64,000 nucleotides of DNA from Allomyces arbusculus (GCA_027604705.1 JADHYV010000060.1:41061-105060); one strand, 5' to 3'; positions 52,246 to 63,213 are shown, counted from the first letter of the stretch. The notes: generated by a model not told the origin, from the letters alone. Program-made: numbers and translations.

Positions 52246-53598
52246 ATGCCGACCTCGCCGCCGCCGCTGCCAACACCGCCCGCACTGCCCGCCGCCGACC
52301 GGCCCGCCGCCGCCGCGGCTGCCCCCGCCGACAAGAGCGACCATGCCGGCTCCGCCGCCGACCCGCCGCGAGCCGCCACCACCACGGCCGTGCCCACCAC
52401 CGCGGCCGAGACCCCCGCCCCGTCCAGCACCGACGACGGCGGCCCGATCCTCCCGCCCGGCGTGCGCCTCGACCCGTCGCTGCCGCACCTGCTCGTGGCG
52501 CACGCGCCCGCGCACCTTGGCGCCTACCTCTACGCGCCCTCGACGCTCCTGCCCCTGCTCGACCGCCACGTCAACGCAACCTTCACCGTGCGCGTCGCGC
52601 GCGCCTTTCTCGCCTACGAAAACCCGCGAGTCCGCAAGCGCGCGGTCTGGGGCACCGGCATCTACACGGACGACTCGGACCTCGTCGCGATGCTGCTGCA
52701 CTCGGGCGCGCTGGCCCTTCCTGACCCAACTGCCGACATCCTCAAGCCCAGGACCGTGACCGACCTCGACGTGACGCTGCGCGTCTACCCGCGGCTCGCC
52801 TTCTACCCGGGGTCGCTGCACCACGGCGTGCACTCGCGCGACTGGCGCCACCACGACGGCGTCTCGCTCGCCATCGAGTCTGTCACCCCGGTTCCGCGGC
52901 AACCGCCGGGCGCATTGGTCACAACGGGCCGGAGGGCGCGGAAAGCGCGGCTGAATGATGCCTTGCGGCTCTACAAGTGGACAACCAGAACAAGACCGAC
53001 ATTCGATACGCCCGCGGTCGACGCGGTCGTGACGTTTGCGCCCGCGGGCCATGCTGCGCTCGCCTACCACCCGGCATTGCAGGGGATGCTGGCCAACAAG
53101 TCGTTTTATGCCGCGTCGGTCGAGGACGAGTGCGTTTTCTTGGTTTCGGCAGTGTCTCGGATTTGGACCCTGTCGTCGCTGACCACTGTTTGAATCGGTC
53201 TCAGATTCCACTTCCGCTACTCCCCCGCGACGGGTACCTACACGATCGAGCATCGCCGCGCCACATCCATCCCATTCTCCACACCCATGGATGCGCGAGT
53301 CGTCATGGCCGACGTGCCCTGGACCGCGCTCACATTCCGCCCCGCCGGGATCAAGGTCGGCGCACGGTCCAATGCGGATTTTACGCCGCGAACCACGCGG
53401 AACGGCGCACGCGGTGGGAATGACGATCTCGACAGTGTGCACGGCAGTGCAAGCGAAGATGATGAGGAGACGGACGCACGGCGGTCACGCCTCGCGGTGC
53501 GGTGCACGCACGTTTTTTTTGACCGACCGAGCGCAGAGAAGGAGGAGGTGGGGAGGATGGACGTGGATGGCGAGGACGGTGGGGCCGTGCGCGTATAG
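52246..53598 (+). CDS. RXT3: RXT3-type subunit of the Rpd3L histone deacetylase complex
   Basis: Two exons, 52246-53129 and 53205-53598, giving 425 residues. After an Ala/Pro/Thr-rich leader the Rxt3 domain begins: HLLVAHAPAHLGAYLYAPST, LLDRHVNATFTVRVARAFL, ENPRVRKRAVWGTGIYTDDS, DLVAMLLHSGAL, VTLRVYPRLAFYPGSLHHGV, SRDWRHHDGVSLAIESV. The second exon adds FHFRYSPATGTYTIEHRRA and an acidic tail. The yLGrlvY, N-x-x-V-R-K-R--WGTD-YTDDSD and SR-W--HDG patterns match Rxt3, which associates with Sin3/Rpd3L in the nucleus and helps repress target genes. The start is the second candidate; the longer frame begins at a GTG. The long opposite-strand frame across this gene is a GC shadow. Confidence 0.87.
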
Positions 53599-53948
53599 CC
53601 CGTGCGCGGGTCCTGGAACATGAATTCGGTTGTTTCACCGCGCATTAGATTGCTGTCACTGTGATTCATGTTGCGGGTCGCAACAGCAAGACAGCAAACG
53701 AAATGACTTTGCAAATGAGCAAGATCATTCGTTCGGGAGTTAAAGATCATTCGGGAGGTTGGCCACGTTTTGAACCTCACTTGCTGGGCATGGTTGAGTG
53801 CACGACCTCGTCGAAGCGCACTCCAGAAGCGCACCGCGTGGAGAGCTCTCCACGCAGTCCGCTCTCCCGATCGTGGTCAACACAATCATTCGCTGCTCAA
53901 GGCCGTCCCCACCACCCTCACCACCACGACCCACCAACGTGTCAAATT

Positions 53949-54523
53949 TCAAATCACAAACTCCGCCGTCTCTGGCACCCTCGCAAACTGCGCCATACAC
54001 TCGTCCACACTCTCGGCGGTACGCACCCAAACGCTGCGCTAATCGCATTCCCACTATCCACACACGTCCGCACATTCATCAAGAAACACGCCACGCGCAT
54101 CTCGCTCGCGACCAGCGCATCCAGTGGACGAAACGTACACCTCTGCGCCATCCGCGTCCGCGTCCCGCGCGCCAGATCCAAGTACCACCGGCTGACCCCA
54201 ACCTATTTGCTCCTCTGCCCCACTGCATCCGCGACCAATTCGTCCAGCGCGAGTAACGGCCGCCTTGTCACGACCCCGCGACAACGCGTCCGAGTCTTTG
54301 TCCTCGGACACGACCGCTACCGTGCGTCGATCACGTCGAATTCGCGCGGCACGGCGAGCATGGCCGGGAGCGACCAAAACTGGTCGGCTGTGAACCGCAC
54401 GTCTTGCTCGAGTTGGCGCGGCGCGTGCGTGCGGAGATGGGCGAGGTCCAGGTCGTCGTGCTCGTCGTCGTCGTCGTCGAGGAGCTCAGCGGCGAGCACG
54501 AGCGTGAGGGTGTGCGCGTGCAT
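53949..54523 (-). CDS. unidentified multi-exon gene
   Basis: The ATG at 54523 opens a convincing frame: LTLVLAAELLDDDDDEHDDL, then RQLEQDVRFTADQFWSLPAM and LAVPREFDVIDAR. The frame ends near 54317, and other minus-strand segments continue in coding style: PLLALDELVADAVGQRSK, RWYLDLARGTRTRMAQRCTF, RPLDALVASEMRVACFLMN, and a final AESVDECMAQFARVPETAEF to a stop at 53949. A GTGCGG/TTAG pair could join the last two through a 35-bp intron; the other junctions are not resolved. No family recognised. The position between RXT3 and a membrane protein gives no clue. Confidence 0.4.
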
Positions 54524-55457
54524 GAAGGTTGCAGTGACGCCGAGGAGGGCGGGACGGGCGCGGTGGTTTCTTTGGCGGTGGTGGTTGTCGAGGGGATGAG
54601 AGAGAGAGGAATGGCAGATTGCAGGGCGGGGAGAGGAAAGATGATCAGACGAATTGCAAGGTGCGCACGCGAGACGAGCAGGTGCCCCAGCCAGGCACGT
54701 GCGCGGTGTGTCGTCGTCTCATGTTCTCAGCCCGGTGAGCTCGCTGGCCATGAAGCTGGAGGCGGCGCGCCAGAACGACCGTCAGAACAAGGTCGCCATG
54801 CCCAAATCACGGCCTTGATCATGCCGGCCAAGGTCGACGCGAGACAGCTTGAGCACTCCACGCGTCCGTTGAGGCAGTCAACTAATCACAAATCGGAACG
54901 CGCGCATCGGTGTCCTGACCGACGTTGTCGAGTCCAACACGTTATATCGCACGGAGATGAAGGTGGGGAACTGAGTGATACCGAGCTGGCGGTGGGTGTC
55001 ACGGGTTGCCACGGTGGTGCAGCCGGACGTGCTTGGCCCCGCGCGTCCTCGTCCAATCCGAAGAAGGCAGCAGAGGACACATCACAGTGCTGATCAACGG
55101 TTGGCAGGGCCAGGAACGTTGCCAACATGCCGCTTGCCCCCCGGTTGGCGCGTCGAACACCGCATCGAGGCTGGGTTTGTGCCGTTTCACCGTTGTGGTG
55201 GGCTTCGCCCACGGGCACCCCACAGGTTGTCAAACTCAGCTCACGGCTGGACACTCGCCTTTGTTCAGGACACGGGACACCATCGTCGACGACTTCGGCG
55301 TTGCTGCTCATCCACCACGTCGCTATCCCTCTCTAGCGAGCCAATCAATCAACGAGCATACCCTCGTCGTCCAGCGTGCTCAACGTCCGTCGTGAACACG
55401 ATCCCCACTCTCTCCACCCTGCATCGCGTGGTGAATACCAAGTTACCTGCCGCGACG
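54524..55457. other. intergenic, nothing recognised
   Basis: About 930 bp between divergent genes. Frames are short or Arg-rich shadows, and the frame leading into the downstream ORF has no signal peptide or motif before its ATG at 55458. Confidence 0.4.
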
Positions 55458-56630
55458 ATGCTCAACCTGCCTTCCAAGCCTGCGCGCCGGGCGGCCAAGG
55501 CCGCCATGGCGGCCCTCGTCATCCTGGCCACGATCACGCTCGTTTCGGCGCAATCGACCGACACTGCTCCCACCTGTTCGTCGGGACTCCTCGTCGACGA
55601 CTTCACGCACGGCGGCGTCTCCGCAGCTGGCGTCTCCAACTCGCTCAGCGGCGGGCGCGCGTACAGCGAAGGCGGCGCCGACCCGTACCCTGTCGCTAAC
55701 AATCAAGTGCTTGTCCCGACTGGCGCAAAACGGCTCGTCGAGGACATTCCCTGCACCGACGTCTCGGCCTACTCGGGGCTCGCCTTCAAAATGGACTTTG
55801 CGGGCACCCCGCCCAACGTGATCCTGCAAGGGTTCGCATCGGCCGACCGGTGTAACGGCGGGTGGGAGCCTGTGGAACAGGTGTTGTGGAATGTCGGCAA
55901 GTACCGCCGCGGCGACGGCGTCTTCTTTGTGCCCAAGACGAAGTGGCTCGAGCGCGTGAATTTGCCGGTCATGACGGCGATCGTCTTGGCTGATTTCACC
56001 GCGCAGAGTGGGGTCAAGGTTGGGCCCATTTGGTTCGAGTGTGCCGCGGCCCCCGGGATGCCCGCATTGGGGAACGGCACGACGACGGCGACGGCCACGG
56101 ATGCGACGGCAACGGCCTTGCCGATTGCCACGTCGGCCACGACGGCGGATTCGGCGCCCGCGGCGGGCAAGGGTGCGGCGGCGGCGAACAAGAACGCGGC
56201 CGCGACCACCACGACGACCACCCCGCCGGCCGCCGACGCGCTGTCGACGATCGCGTTCCCCAAGTCGCCCGCAGCGGCTGCGGCGGCGCCTGCACGCACC
56301 ACTGCGCAGCCGAACGCGGCTGCAGCGGCGCCGCGCGACACGATTCTCACGCAAGCGGATGCCGGTTCGGCCGCGCCGACCAGCGTGGCCGCGGCCGAAG
56401 TGGTCGCTGACCCGGCGCCGTCGTCGACGTCCGTGGACCCGGCCCTTACTGCCATGGGCGCTGGCGTGCTTGCGGCGGTCGCTGTGGGTGCGGCGATTGT
56501 CGGTGTGGCTGTGCACCGCCGTCGTCGTAACCGTCTGACCAAGAAGCGTGGGCAGGCGGTGCCGGTCGAGGAGGAGGTGATGCGCACGCGGATGGACGCG
56601 GAGCGGAACATTGCGCTGCTGCATGCCTGA
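55458..56630 (+). CDS. secreted-type membrane protein with extracellular beta-sandwich-like domain
   Basis: 390 residues from ATG 55458. A signal peptide is clear (ALVILATITLVSA, cleavage near residue 34). Residues about 40-195 form a Cys-containing domain (CSSGLLVDDFTHGG, SGLAFKMDFAGTPPNVILQG, CNGGWEPVEQVLWNVGKY, VKVGPIWFEC). This resembles the galactose-binding-like extracellular domain of fungal surface proteins, in which C-----VDDF and G---D/F motifs recur. An Ala/Thr linker of about 140 residues follows, then a membrane segment (GAGVLAAVAVGAAIVGVAV) and a short basic tail (HRRRRNRLTKKRG). Probably an O-glycosylated cell-surface protein. The domain call is by eye and not certain. Confidence 0.75.
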   Translation: MLNLPSKPARRAAKAAMAALVILATITLVSAQSTDTAPTCSSGLLVDDFTHGGVSAAGVSNSLSGGRAYSEGGADPYPVANNQVLVPTGAKRLVEDIPCTDVSAYSGLAFKMDFAGTPPNVILQGFASADRCNGGWEPVEQVLWNVGKYRRGDGVFFVPKTKWLERVNLPVMTAIVLADFTAQSGVKVGPIWFECAAAPGMPALGNGTTTATATDATATALPIATSATTADSAPAAGKGAAAANKNAAATTTTTTPPAADALSTIAFPKSPAAAAAAPARTTAQPNAAAAAPRDTILTQADAGSAAPTSVAAAEVVADPAPSSTSVDPALTAMGAGVLAAVAVGAAIVGVAVHRRRRNRLTKKRGQAVPVEEEVMRTRMDAERNIALLHA

Positions 56631-57194
56631 TCGCCCCGTGATCAAGTGCTAAGCGTCGTCTTAAGCCATTCGTTGAGTTCCAAGCTACTTTCTCATTCCT
56701 GTTTGTGCTTTATGCTTTTTCATTGCAAAGCGACTTGTTGTTGCTCGCTGGCATTGTCCTCTTCTTGATTTGCCGTCAACCGTTTTCAAAATCGTAACAC
56801 GCATTTGTTTGTTCTTGTTCACGACGTTGGTTTCTTGGTGCCCACTGATGCTCGCTCACGCCCACCGAGTCCCTTCATCATTGCGGATGCAACGAGCATC
56901 TTACCCAGCGAGCAAGATGGCGCTTGCAAGACATTCGTGGGCGTTGGATGACGAGCGTGAGCCAGAAGGAATGGAGCTAAATGAGGACTGAAAGAGGCCG
57001 AAATGGGACTTGACCTTACACGTGCCATCGACTCAGTGTGATCGCCCTCAGTCGTGGATCACAACCTGCCAGAAATCAGCTGCCGGACAAGCGTTCTTCA
57101 ACCTCGACCCCCGCAAGTTGACAAACCATTTGCCTACGACTGGGCGCATCTCGCCTTGGACCTCTTGTTGCAAGTTTCCTCGCCCGCCAGCACC
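56631..57194. other. intergenic, nothing recognised
   Basis: About 560 bp. A T-rich part (56680-56840) suits the 3' end of the upstream gene. Only short frames otherwise. Confidence 0.4.
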
Positions 57195-58551
57195 ATGAGC
57201 TCCCTGACGCGCGTCGGCGAGACCGACTGGGCGATTGGCTGCATGGCCGCGATCCACGACGCCAGCACCGTCCACCGAAATGATTATTACGACGACGTTG
57301 CCATGAATGGCGATGGCAAGAAGAAGCAGCTGCCAGCGACGCACATTGTCGGCACCTGGACCGACCATGTATGATCGATCGCATCCAACCCAATACCCGC
57401 TTCTGCACGCCGTGATCTGACGCCCCGTTGCCATGGTCGAACAGACGTCCGGCTCTGTCGAATTGTGGTCCATTACCGGCAACGGAACCGAACAGCTCAT
57501 CTCGGTCCCTGTCGATTCCGATACGCTCGCTGTCGTGGCTGTCCCGACCCCCACGGGCGCATCGCTGCTCGCCTCGTCCCACGCGGACGGTACCGTCCGT
57601 GTGTGGAGCTCAACACTCTCGGGTCTGGTGGATCAGACGACGCCACATACGATGCCGGAATCGGGGCTCGTCGTGCCGGCCGTGGTCTTGACGGTGCCGC
57701 CAAACCGAAGTGAGCTCGTGTCGATTGGGCTGGATGGGTCGGTCGCGGTCGTTGACGTAGTGGCGCGGCAGCACGCCGTATATGGTACGTTCCGTCGCAT
57801 TCTGGCAGCAAGGTCGAGCATTATAGGCCGACACACTCTTGTTTTCCGGTGGACAGGCAAGGAACCGGCATCAGCGATCCCGTTTGAGGTGGTGGGCGCG
57901 CACTGGAAGTCGTCGTACGAGCTGGTGCGTCGCTTTTCGTTTTCGGCTGGTGATCCTGATCATGTCACGGTGTCGGCTCACGTTTTGGTCGCGATACGCA
58001 GCTCGTCGTGTGTGAAACCGGGCACATCTACCGACTCGACCAGCGAGAAGACTACCACCCCGACTGCATTTTCGTGTACGGTCTCCATCCATCCTCCCCT
58101 CCCTCGTCCACCTCCCTGAACTGATGCTCCGCCCGTCTTCATCCACTCTAGCCCGAACCGCGCCGCCCTGCACGCGACCGTGACCTGTTCAGCGTACTAC
58201 GCACCGACGCAGACCGTGTATGTCGGCACTGACGTGGGCTTGCTCGGGTGGGTCCACTTGGCCCACGCAGACTCGCAGCTGGAGCTGTCGAGTGCTGTCA
58301 CGACGCCGCGCGGCGCAATTCACGCGCTTATGCAAGTGCCTGGGCTGCCGGACGTGGTGGCCGCGGCGTGCGGGAATGCGACCGTGGCCGTGTTTGATTT
58401 TTCGCACGGCACGGTCGTGGACGTGGTGGCCAAGGACGCGGCGGGGCCCGAGGAATTGCTCGCGCTCGCGGAAGTGCCGCGGCACTTGGGCGCAGTCGCG
58501 GTCGCGTCGGACGCGGGCGGCGTGTATGTGCTCGCGCTCCACGGGGAGTGA
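57195..58551 (+). CDS. WD40-repeat protein, possibly NUP43-like
   Basis: Five exons: 57195-57368, 57445-57784, 57857-57924, 58002-58075 and 58152-58551, giving 351 residues. WD-type blades are visible: IVGTWTDH joined to TSGSVELWSI, GASLLASSHADGTVRVWSS, RSELVSIGLDGSVAVVDVVA, LVVCETGHIYRLD, TVYVGTDVGLLGWVHL, VAAACGNATVAVFDFSHGTV. The opening (LPATHIVGTWTD, then SVELWSI) and the length resemble NUP43 (human 380), a Y-complex nucleoporin, where G-S/T-W-D precedes SLWSI. The match is weak elsewhere, so another small WD40 scaffold is possible. No membrane or signal segment. Confidence 0.6.
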
Positions 58552-58974
58552 TCCGAGGGGATGAGGGAGGAGCAGTACGATCATACACGAATTTTGCGAT
58601 TTGATGGCGGCGCACACCGGAGGAAATTGATGGTTGCATGGAGTGGGGCGTGAAGTTCAGTGGTCCTTTTGCGGGCGCCACCGCCAGCCTCGCCATGAAC
58701 AACAGGCAACCCACCCGTCGGTCGCCGTCGCCACCACGGCCGCCACGGGCCCCAGCGTCGTCAACACCACGCCAAGACGTCGCGGCCGATTCCGTTCCCA
58801 CACACCCATCCACCGCCTTCGCGCGCTCAAGACTGCCTGCAATAGACTCCGCGCGGCAACCGAGCAGCGAGCGTGTTCTAGACCTTCTCCCTGCCCGCTC
58901 CCACCCCCTCCATCAATTCACTCGCCTTGGCGACCGAATCTGGCCCAATTCAAGTAACCATAACCACCATCAAG
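58552..58974. other. short intergenic region
   Basis: About 420 bp of 3' and 5' flank. No gene recognised. Confidence 0.4.
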
Positions 58975-59871
58975 ATGCCCGCTGCTCGCCGCCGCGCTGC
59001 CGCTGCCGCCGCGCGCCCGGCGCGCCCGCTCGCTCTCGCTGCGCTCTGTGTCCTGGTCGCGTGGCTCGCGCTCGCCGCATTCACGCCGTCGGGCGGCATC
59101 ACGCAAGTCGCTGCCGCGCCGCGCCCGGCCATTCTCGATGCCGTCCCCGGCCCCGCTAACGCCGCGGCGACGCCCGCGACCGGTGGTGCCGTCAAAGGCG
59201 CCGCCATGCTCGATGTGGATCTGTCGCTGCTGACGAACGGCAAGGACAGTGGGTCGCTGACGCCCATGAGTTCGGGCGACAACGCCGACGACTCGCCCAA
59301 GAAGAACGCGGCCTCGTCGTCGTCGTCGGCCGCGCCGGCGTCCACGCCGGCGCCCGCCAAGTCGGCGTCGTCGTCGTCCCCCGCGGCCGCGTCGACGGGC
59401 AAGCCCGGGGATGCGGCGTCCTCGTCAGCTCCTTCGGCCGCGACCCCAGTGCCCACTGCGGCCCCGACCGCAGCCCCACAGGCTGACGTGGCGTTGCCCC
59501 CGCCCTCGTCGTCCACGACCGTCATCAGGGTGACCGCGACCAAGACGGCGACTGGCCCTGCGGCCACAGCCGGCGCCAAGAACTCAGTCGCCGGCAACGG
59601 CACCAATTCGACGTCGTCCGCGAACAACGATCTGTCGACGGCGTCGACGTCGTCGGGCGGCGGTATGTCGTCCGAGGCGATTATCGGCGTGGCCTCGCTC
59701 GCGGGTGTTGCCTTTGTCGGCATGTTTGCCGCCGTCTGGATCTTCCGCAAGCGCGCCCTCAAGCCATCGACGCAATTCAAGCAGAAGTTTGATCCGAATG
59801 CCACGGGGTTCCGCGGGGACACGCGCACGCGGCAGGCGGATGCCGCGTTTGCGCGTGAGCTGCGCGGGTAA
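58975..59871 (+). CDS. Ala/Ser-rich type I membrane protein
   Basis: 298 residues from the ATG after a CAAG context. A basic N-terminus and hydrophobic core (PLALAALCVLVAWLALAAF) form a signal peptide or anchor. The next ~190 residues are Ala/Ser/Thr/Pro-rich low complexity. One membrane segment (EAIIGVASLAGVAFVGMFAA, then VWIF) is followed by a tail of about 50 residues with KPSTQFKQKFDPNATGFRGD. No domain recognised. The general layout is shared with the proteins at 55.5 and 19.8 kb, which suggests a cell-wall-facing glycoprotein, but the sequence is not clearly homologous. Confidence 0.7.
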   Translation: MPAARRRAAAAAARPARPLALAALCVLVAWLALAAFTPSGGITQVAAAPRPAILDAVPGPANAAATPATGGAVKGAAMLDVDLSLLTNGKDSGSLTPMSSGDNADDSPKKNAASSSSSAAPASTPAPAKSASSSSPAAASTGKPGDAASSSAPSAATPVPTAAPTAAPQADVALPPPSSSTTVIRVTATKTATGPAATAGAKNSVAGNGTNSTSSANNDLSTASTSSGGGMSSEAIIGVASLAGVAFVGMFAAVWIFRKRALKPSTQFKQKFDPNATGFRGDTRTRQADAAFARELRG

Positions 59872-60479
59872 GTCGATTACGCGTGAGTTCGTGTCCATGG
59901 GCGGCGCGGGTGGGTGCTGGATGAACGACGCGCGTCGTCATGGTGTGTGGCGACGCGCCCTTCTCGCCGGCGTTCTCCACCCTCCCGCCCCATTCCTCCC
60001 CATCCCTCCCCCTCCCTCTCCCTCCACATCGTTCGTTCGCTGTTGAGCGCGCGTCCGGCCTTTCTTCGTCACATCTCCCCTCCTCTCTCGTGGCGCCCCA
60101 CCGGCTGCCTCGCTCTTCATCCAATTTTGCTGTTGTTGCTGTTGTTCGTTCATTCTACATTTCCCACGGCCTCATTTGTGCCTGCTTGCATATTATGTCA
60201 TACACGTCTTGGTCTTTTTTGTTTGGAGCACACCGCGTTCTCGTCGTCGTCTCGTCGTTTCCACGTTTGTCAGCGCTGGCGTGGCACTGCTGGTGTTGCC
60301 GCGGCCACTTTCCAAACTTGCAGCGACAGCCCATGGCAACGGTGCACGTGCGCCAGCGTGATCGTGTCATCAACTCTGGGAGACACTGTCGCCCACCGCA
60401 CTTCCATTCCGCATAGCGACGCGTTTTGGTGTCCAACCATCAATCAATCCGCAAATCACCACCACCTCCAGCATCAACC
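59872..60479. other. intergenic, pyrimidine-rich, nothing recognised
   Basis: About 610 bp, strongly C/T-rich on the plus strand. No convincing coding exon. It contains the RRP8 promoter and leader. Confidence 0.4.
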
Positions 60480-61805
60480 ATGGGCAAACCTGACAAGAAA
60501 CAGCTCAAGCTCGAGCTCCAGCAACGGCTCGCCAGGTCCGCGGCCCCCGCAACAAAACCCGCTGCATCCGCCAGCGCCGAAAGCATCAAGAAACCGGTGG
60601 GCAAGAAGGCCGCGCTCAAGCAACAGCTCAAGGAACGGCTCAACAAGTCGGCGGCTGCGGCGGCCGCGCCGCCACCAAAAGTACCCATCACCCGCACCCA
60701 TGCCAGCGTCCCATCACGGCGCGCACCAGACTCAACGAGCATCTCGGCGCTCTAGGAGCTCAAGAAGACCGCGGGCAAGAAAGCCGGCAAGAAACAGTCC
60801 CCCGCCCCGCAGCAGTCCGCAGCATCCCGATCGGCCGCCGCACCCAAAAAGCATGCGGCCAAGCAGAAGCAGGTGGCCGCGCTCGCCAAGGAGACGGCCG
60901 TCGAGCTCACCAAGCTGCAGGCGGCCATGCAGAAGAAACTCGACGGCGCGCAGTTCCGGTACTTGAACGAAAAGCTCTACACGATGCCGGGTACCGAGGC
61001 ATTGCAGATGATGCAGGAGAAGCCGGAACTGTTTGAGCTGGTACGCGCCCACGCTGCCTACCCCCCTCCACCCCGTTCCGCGCCGCAGATCCTGACAGTA
61101 AACGCATGTGCTATGTAGTACCACGCGGGTTTCCGCGCGCAGGCCGAATCCTGGCCGATGAACCCGGTCGACCGGATTATTTCGGAAATCAAGGAACATA
61201 TCAAGACGCCCGCGACGATTGCCGATCTCGGGTGCGGCGACGCCATGGTCGCGCAGGAACTCGCGCCGCTCGGGTACACGGTGCGGTCGTTTGATCTGGT
61301 CGCGAAACCGCCGTTGGTCGAGGCCGCGGATATGGCCAATGTCCCGCTCGAAGATGGCGCCTGCGACGTCGTCGTGTTCTCGCTGTCGCTGATGAACACG
61401 AATTGGGGGGTGGGGGCTGCCGAGGGGGCGCGGATTTTGCGCAAGGGGTACGCTCGCAGGTGGAGAGGGTGGGGTGGAGGACGGGGAAGCTGACGATTGC
61501 GGGTTTGCGTGGGTGTAGCGGGATCATGAAGATTGCCGAGGTTGTGTCGCGCATCGACGACGTGGACGCGTTTATTTCGGCGCTTGAGCAGATTGGGATG
61601 AGCGTCATGACCAAGGTACGAATTCTCTTGCGCGTGTTGAGGTCGTATCGTCCACTCCTCATCTAACTCTGTGCTTGCCTGATGCTAGGACACGTCGAAC
61701 CCAATGTTCATCATGCTCACGCTGCGCAAGAAGGCGCTCAAAGTGAACAAGGACGCGGCCGCGCGCTTCCAGCCGCTCAAGCCCTGCATCTACAAGCGTC
61801 GGTAA
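60480..61805 (+). CDS. RRP8: RRP8, 25S/28S rRNA N1-methyladenosine methyltransferase
   Basis: Five exons: 60480-60680, 60756-61040, 61119-61447, 61519-61615 and 61689-61805, giving 342 residues. The N-terminal third is Lys/Ala-rich, as in nucleolar proteins. The RRP8 core is in order: MQKKLDGAQFRYLNEKLYTM, YHAGFRAQAESWPMNPVDRI, the SAM-binding ADLGCGDAMVA, VRSFDLVAKPP, DMANVPLEDGACDVVVFSLS, LMNTNW, the spliced GGIMKIAEVVSRIDDVDAF, IGMSVMTKDTSNPMFIMLTL, and the C-terminal PCIYKRR. RRP8 makes m1A on the large-subunit rRNA in the nucleolus. Without removal of the first intron the frame meets a TAG at its acceptor, which supports the splice. It is convergent with the PHACTR-like gene, stops about 145 bp apart. 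Confidence 0.94.
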
Positions 61806-61950
61806 CCAATACAGCTCAAGGGTGATTCCAAATCGTCCTTTTGTATGTCCCCAAACCCACCGTCGCGCCATCACACGTGTGCCCCCTCGTGCTCCCTTCC
61901 CTCTCCATCCAGTACACCGCATCCAGTCCCATCTCGCACCCCGCATCCAC

Positions 61951-63213
61951 TCAGTGGAATGCCGTATTCTGCAGCGACTTTTCATGCACCGGCATCTCAT
62001 TCTTCTTGAAGTCGTTCAATTCCTCGCGAATCTCCATTTTCATGCGCGGCGTGAGCCGGCGGAAGGTCGCATTTGCGTCGGGCTTCCGGTTGTACTCGGT
62101 CTTGCGGAACGTCGGCAGGACTTCGACCGTCTCGTCAAATTTGATCAAACGAGGCGGGAGCTCCGACGGTAGCGGGCGCGACGCGAGCTGCGAGTTGAGC
62201 ATGTCCGACAACTGCGCACGCTTCAGGGTCTCGGCGACGGGCGACAGGGACGCGTCGACGTTCGGGTAGCTCGTGTCTGGTGGATGACGGGAAGGGTGTG
62301 GTCAGGGTGCGGATCGGAATGGATCGGATGGTGGGGAAATGGATGGACGGACCCGAGTGCAAAATATTCTTCTCCACCAGCTCCGTCCGCTCGGGACGTT
62401 TCTTGAGACACCCCTTGAGCATCGTCGACCGTTCCGTGAACGACGTGCGCGCTGTTGCCGGCGCATTCACCGAATGCCCGCCGGAAGTCGAATCCACCGA
62501 CTCGTCCGACTCGCCTAATCACCGGCCGTCAGCGACGCCGCACCCACCCCCCCGACTCGCAATCGCCAAAAACGTACCGCGGAAGATATTGCGCTCCTGC
62601 AACTCGACTTTACTCGGGCGCCGCCCGATCCGCGCCGCCAGCCGCTCCAGGTCCTGCTCCTTCTTGGGCGTCAAGATCGAATCCGTATCGATCTCGCCGC
62701 CGCTCTGCGCTTCCATCGTCAGCGGCGGGAGCGTCGGGTCCGAGTTCGAGGTGGCGGCCGGGCGCGCCGGGTCGTTGGAGATACTGCGCGGGATCACGGC
62801 GGGTGGGGCCAGCGCGCCGGCGGTCACGGGGCCCGGCGCCGAGGGCACGCGCGAGAGGCCCGGTTTCGCCGGGTCGACTAGAACCCGCGCTGGGTGCATC
62901 AGTGGAAGAGCACGAAGAACGGGCGAGCGAGAGGGAGATGCGGAGCGCGCACCCTTCATGATGTTGCGCTGGATCAAGTCTTGCCGATCGGCGCGCCGCG
63001 AGAGTTTCTTGCCGAGTTCTACACAGCATCCGCGATTGTTCGGATCAGTCCTTCTGCAATGTCGGTGGACGTATACGGTGCGGGCAGGTATCCACCATTC
63101 ACCATACGCGAGAACCGGCCTTGCCGGTCGAGCGAGAGCGTCGGCCCGGTCGGCTCGTGCGGCCGGTCGACGGTGCCGGCGGGCGTCGCGGGCGGGGCAG
63201 ACGGAGTCGACAT
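61951..63213 (-). CDS. PHACTR-like RPEL-repeat protein (G-actin and PP1 binding)
   Basis: Four exons: 63213-63108, 63018-62578, 62514-62353 and 62276-61951, giving 344 residues. Three RPEL repeats are visible: LGKKLSRRADRQDLIQRNIM (about residues 36-58), LAARIGRRPSKVELQERNIF and LKGCLKKRPERTELVEKNIL. A fourth RPEL-like unit (LNSQLASRPLPSELPPRLIK) runs into the C-terminal domain RLIKFDETVEV, EYNRKPDA, RRLTPRMKMEIREELNDFKK and NEMPVHEKSLQNTAFH. RPEL repeats bind G-actin. The LIKF element and the R-L-T-P--K--IR-ELN-FK--EM-VH block correspond to the PP1-binding C-terminus of vertebrate PHACTR proteins (LIRF there). It probably links actin monomer level to PP1. The first exon is less certain than the rest. 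Confidence 0.88.

Noticed and set aside
51259-53442. Long minus-strand open frame of over 700 codons across RXT3 and DUF707 copy C
   Set aside because: It is very Arg/Pro/Gly-rich, runs antisense to two genes with conserved domains and has no motif. It is a shadow produced by high GC.
55443-56645. 400-codon minus-strand frame over the membrane protein at 55.5 kb
   Set aside because: Arg/Gly-rich antisense shadow of a gene with a clear signal peptide and membrane segment.
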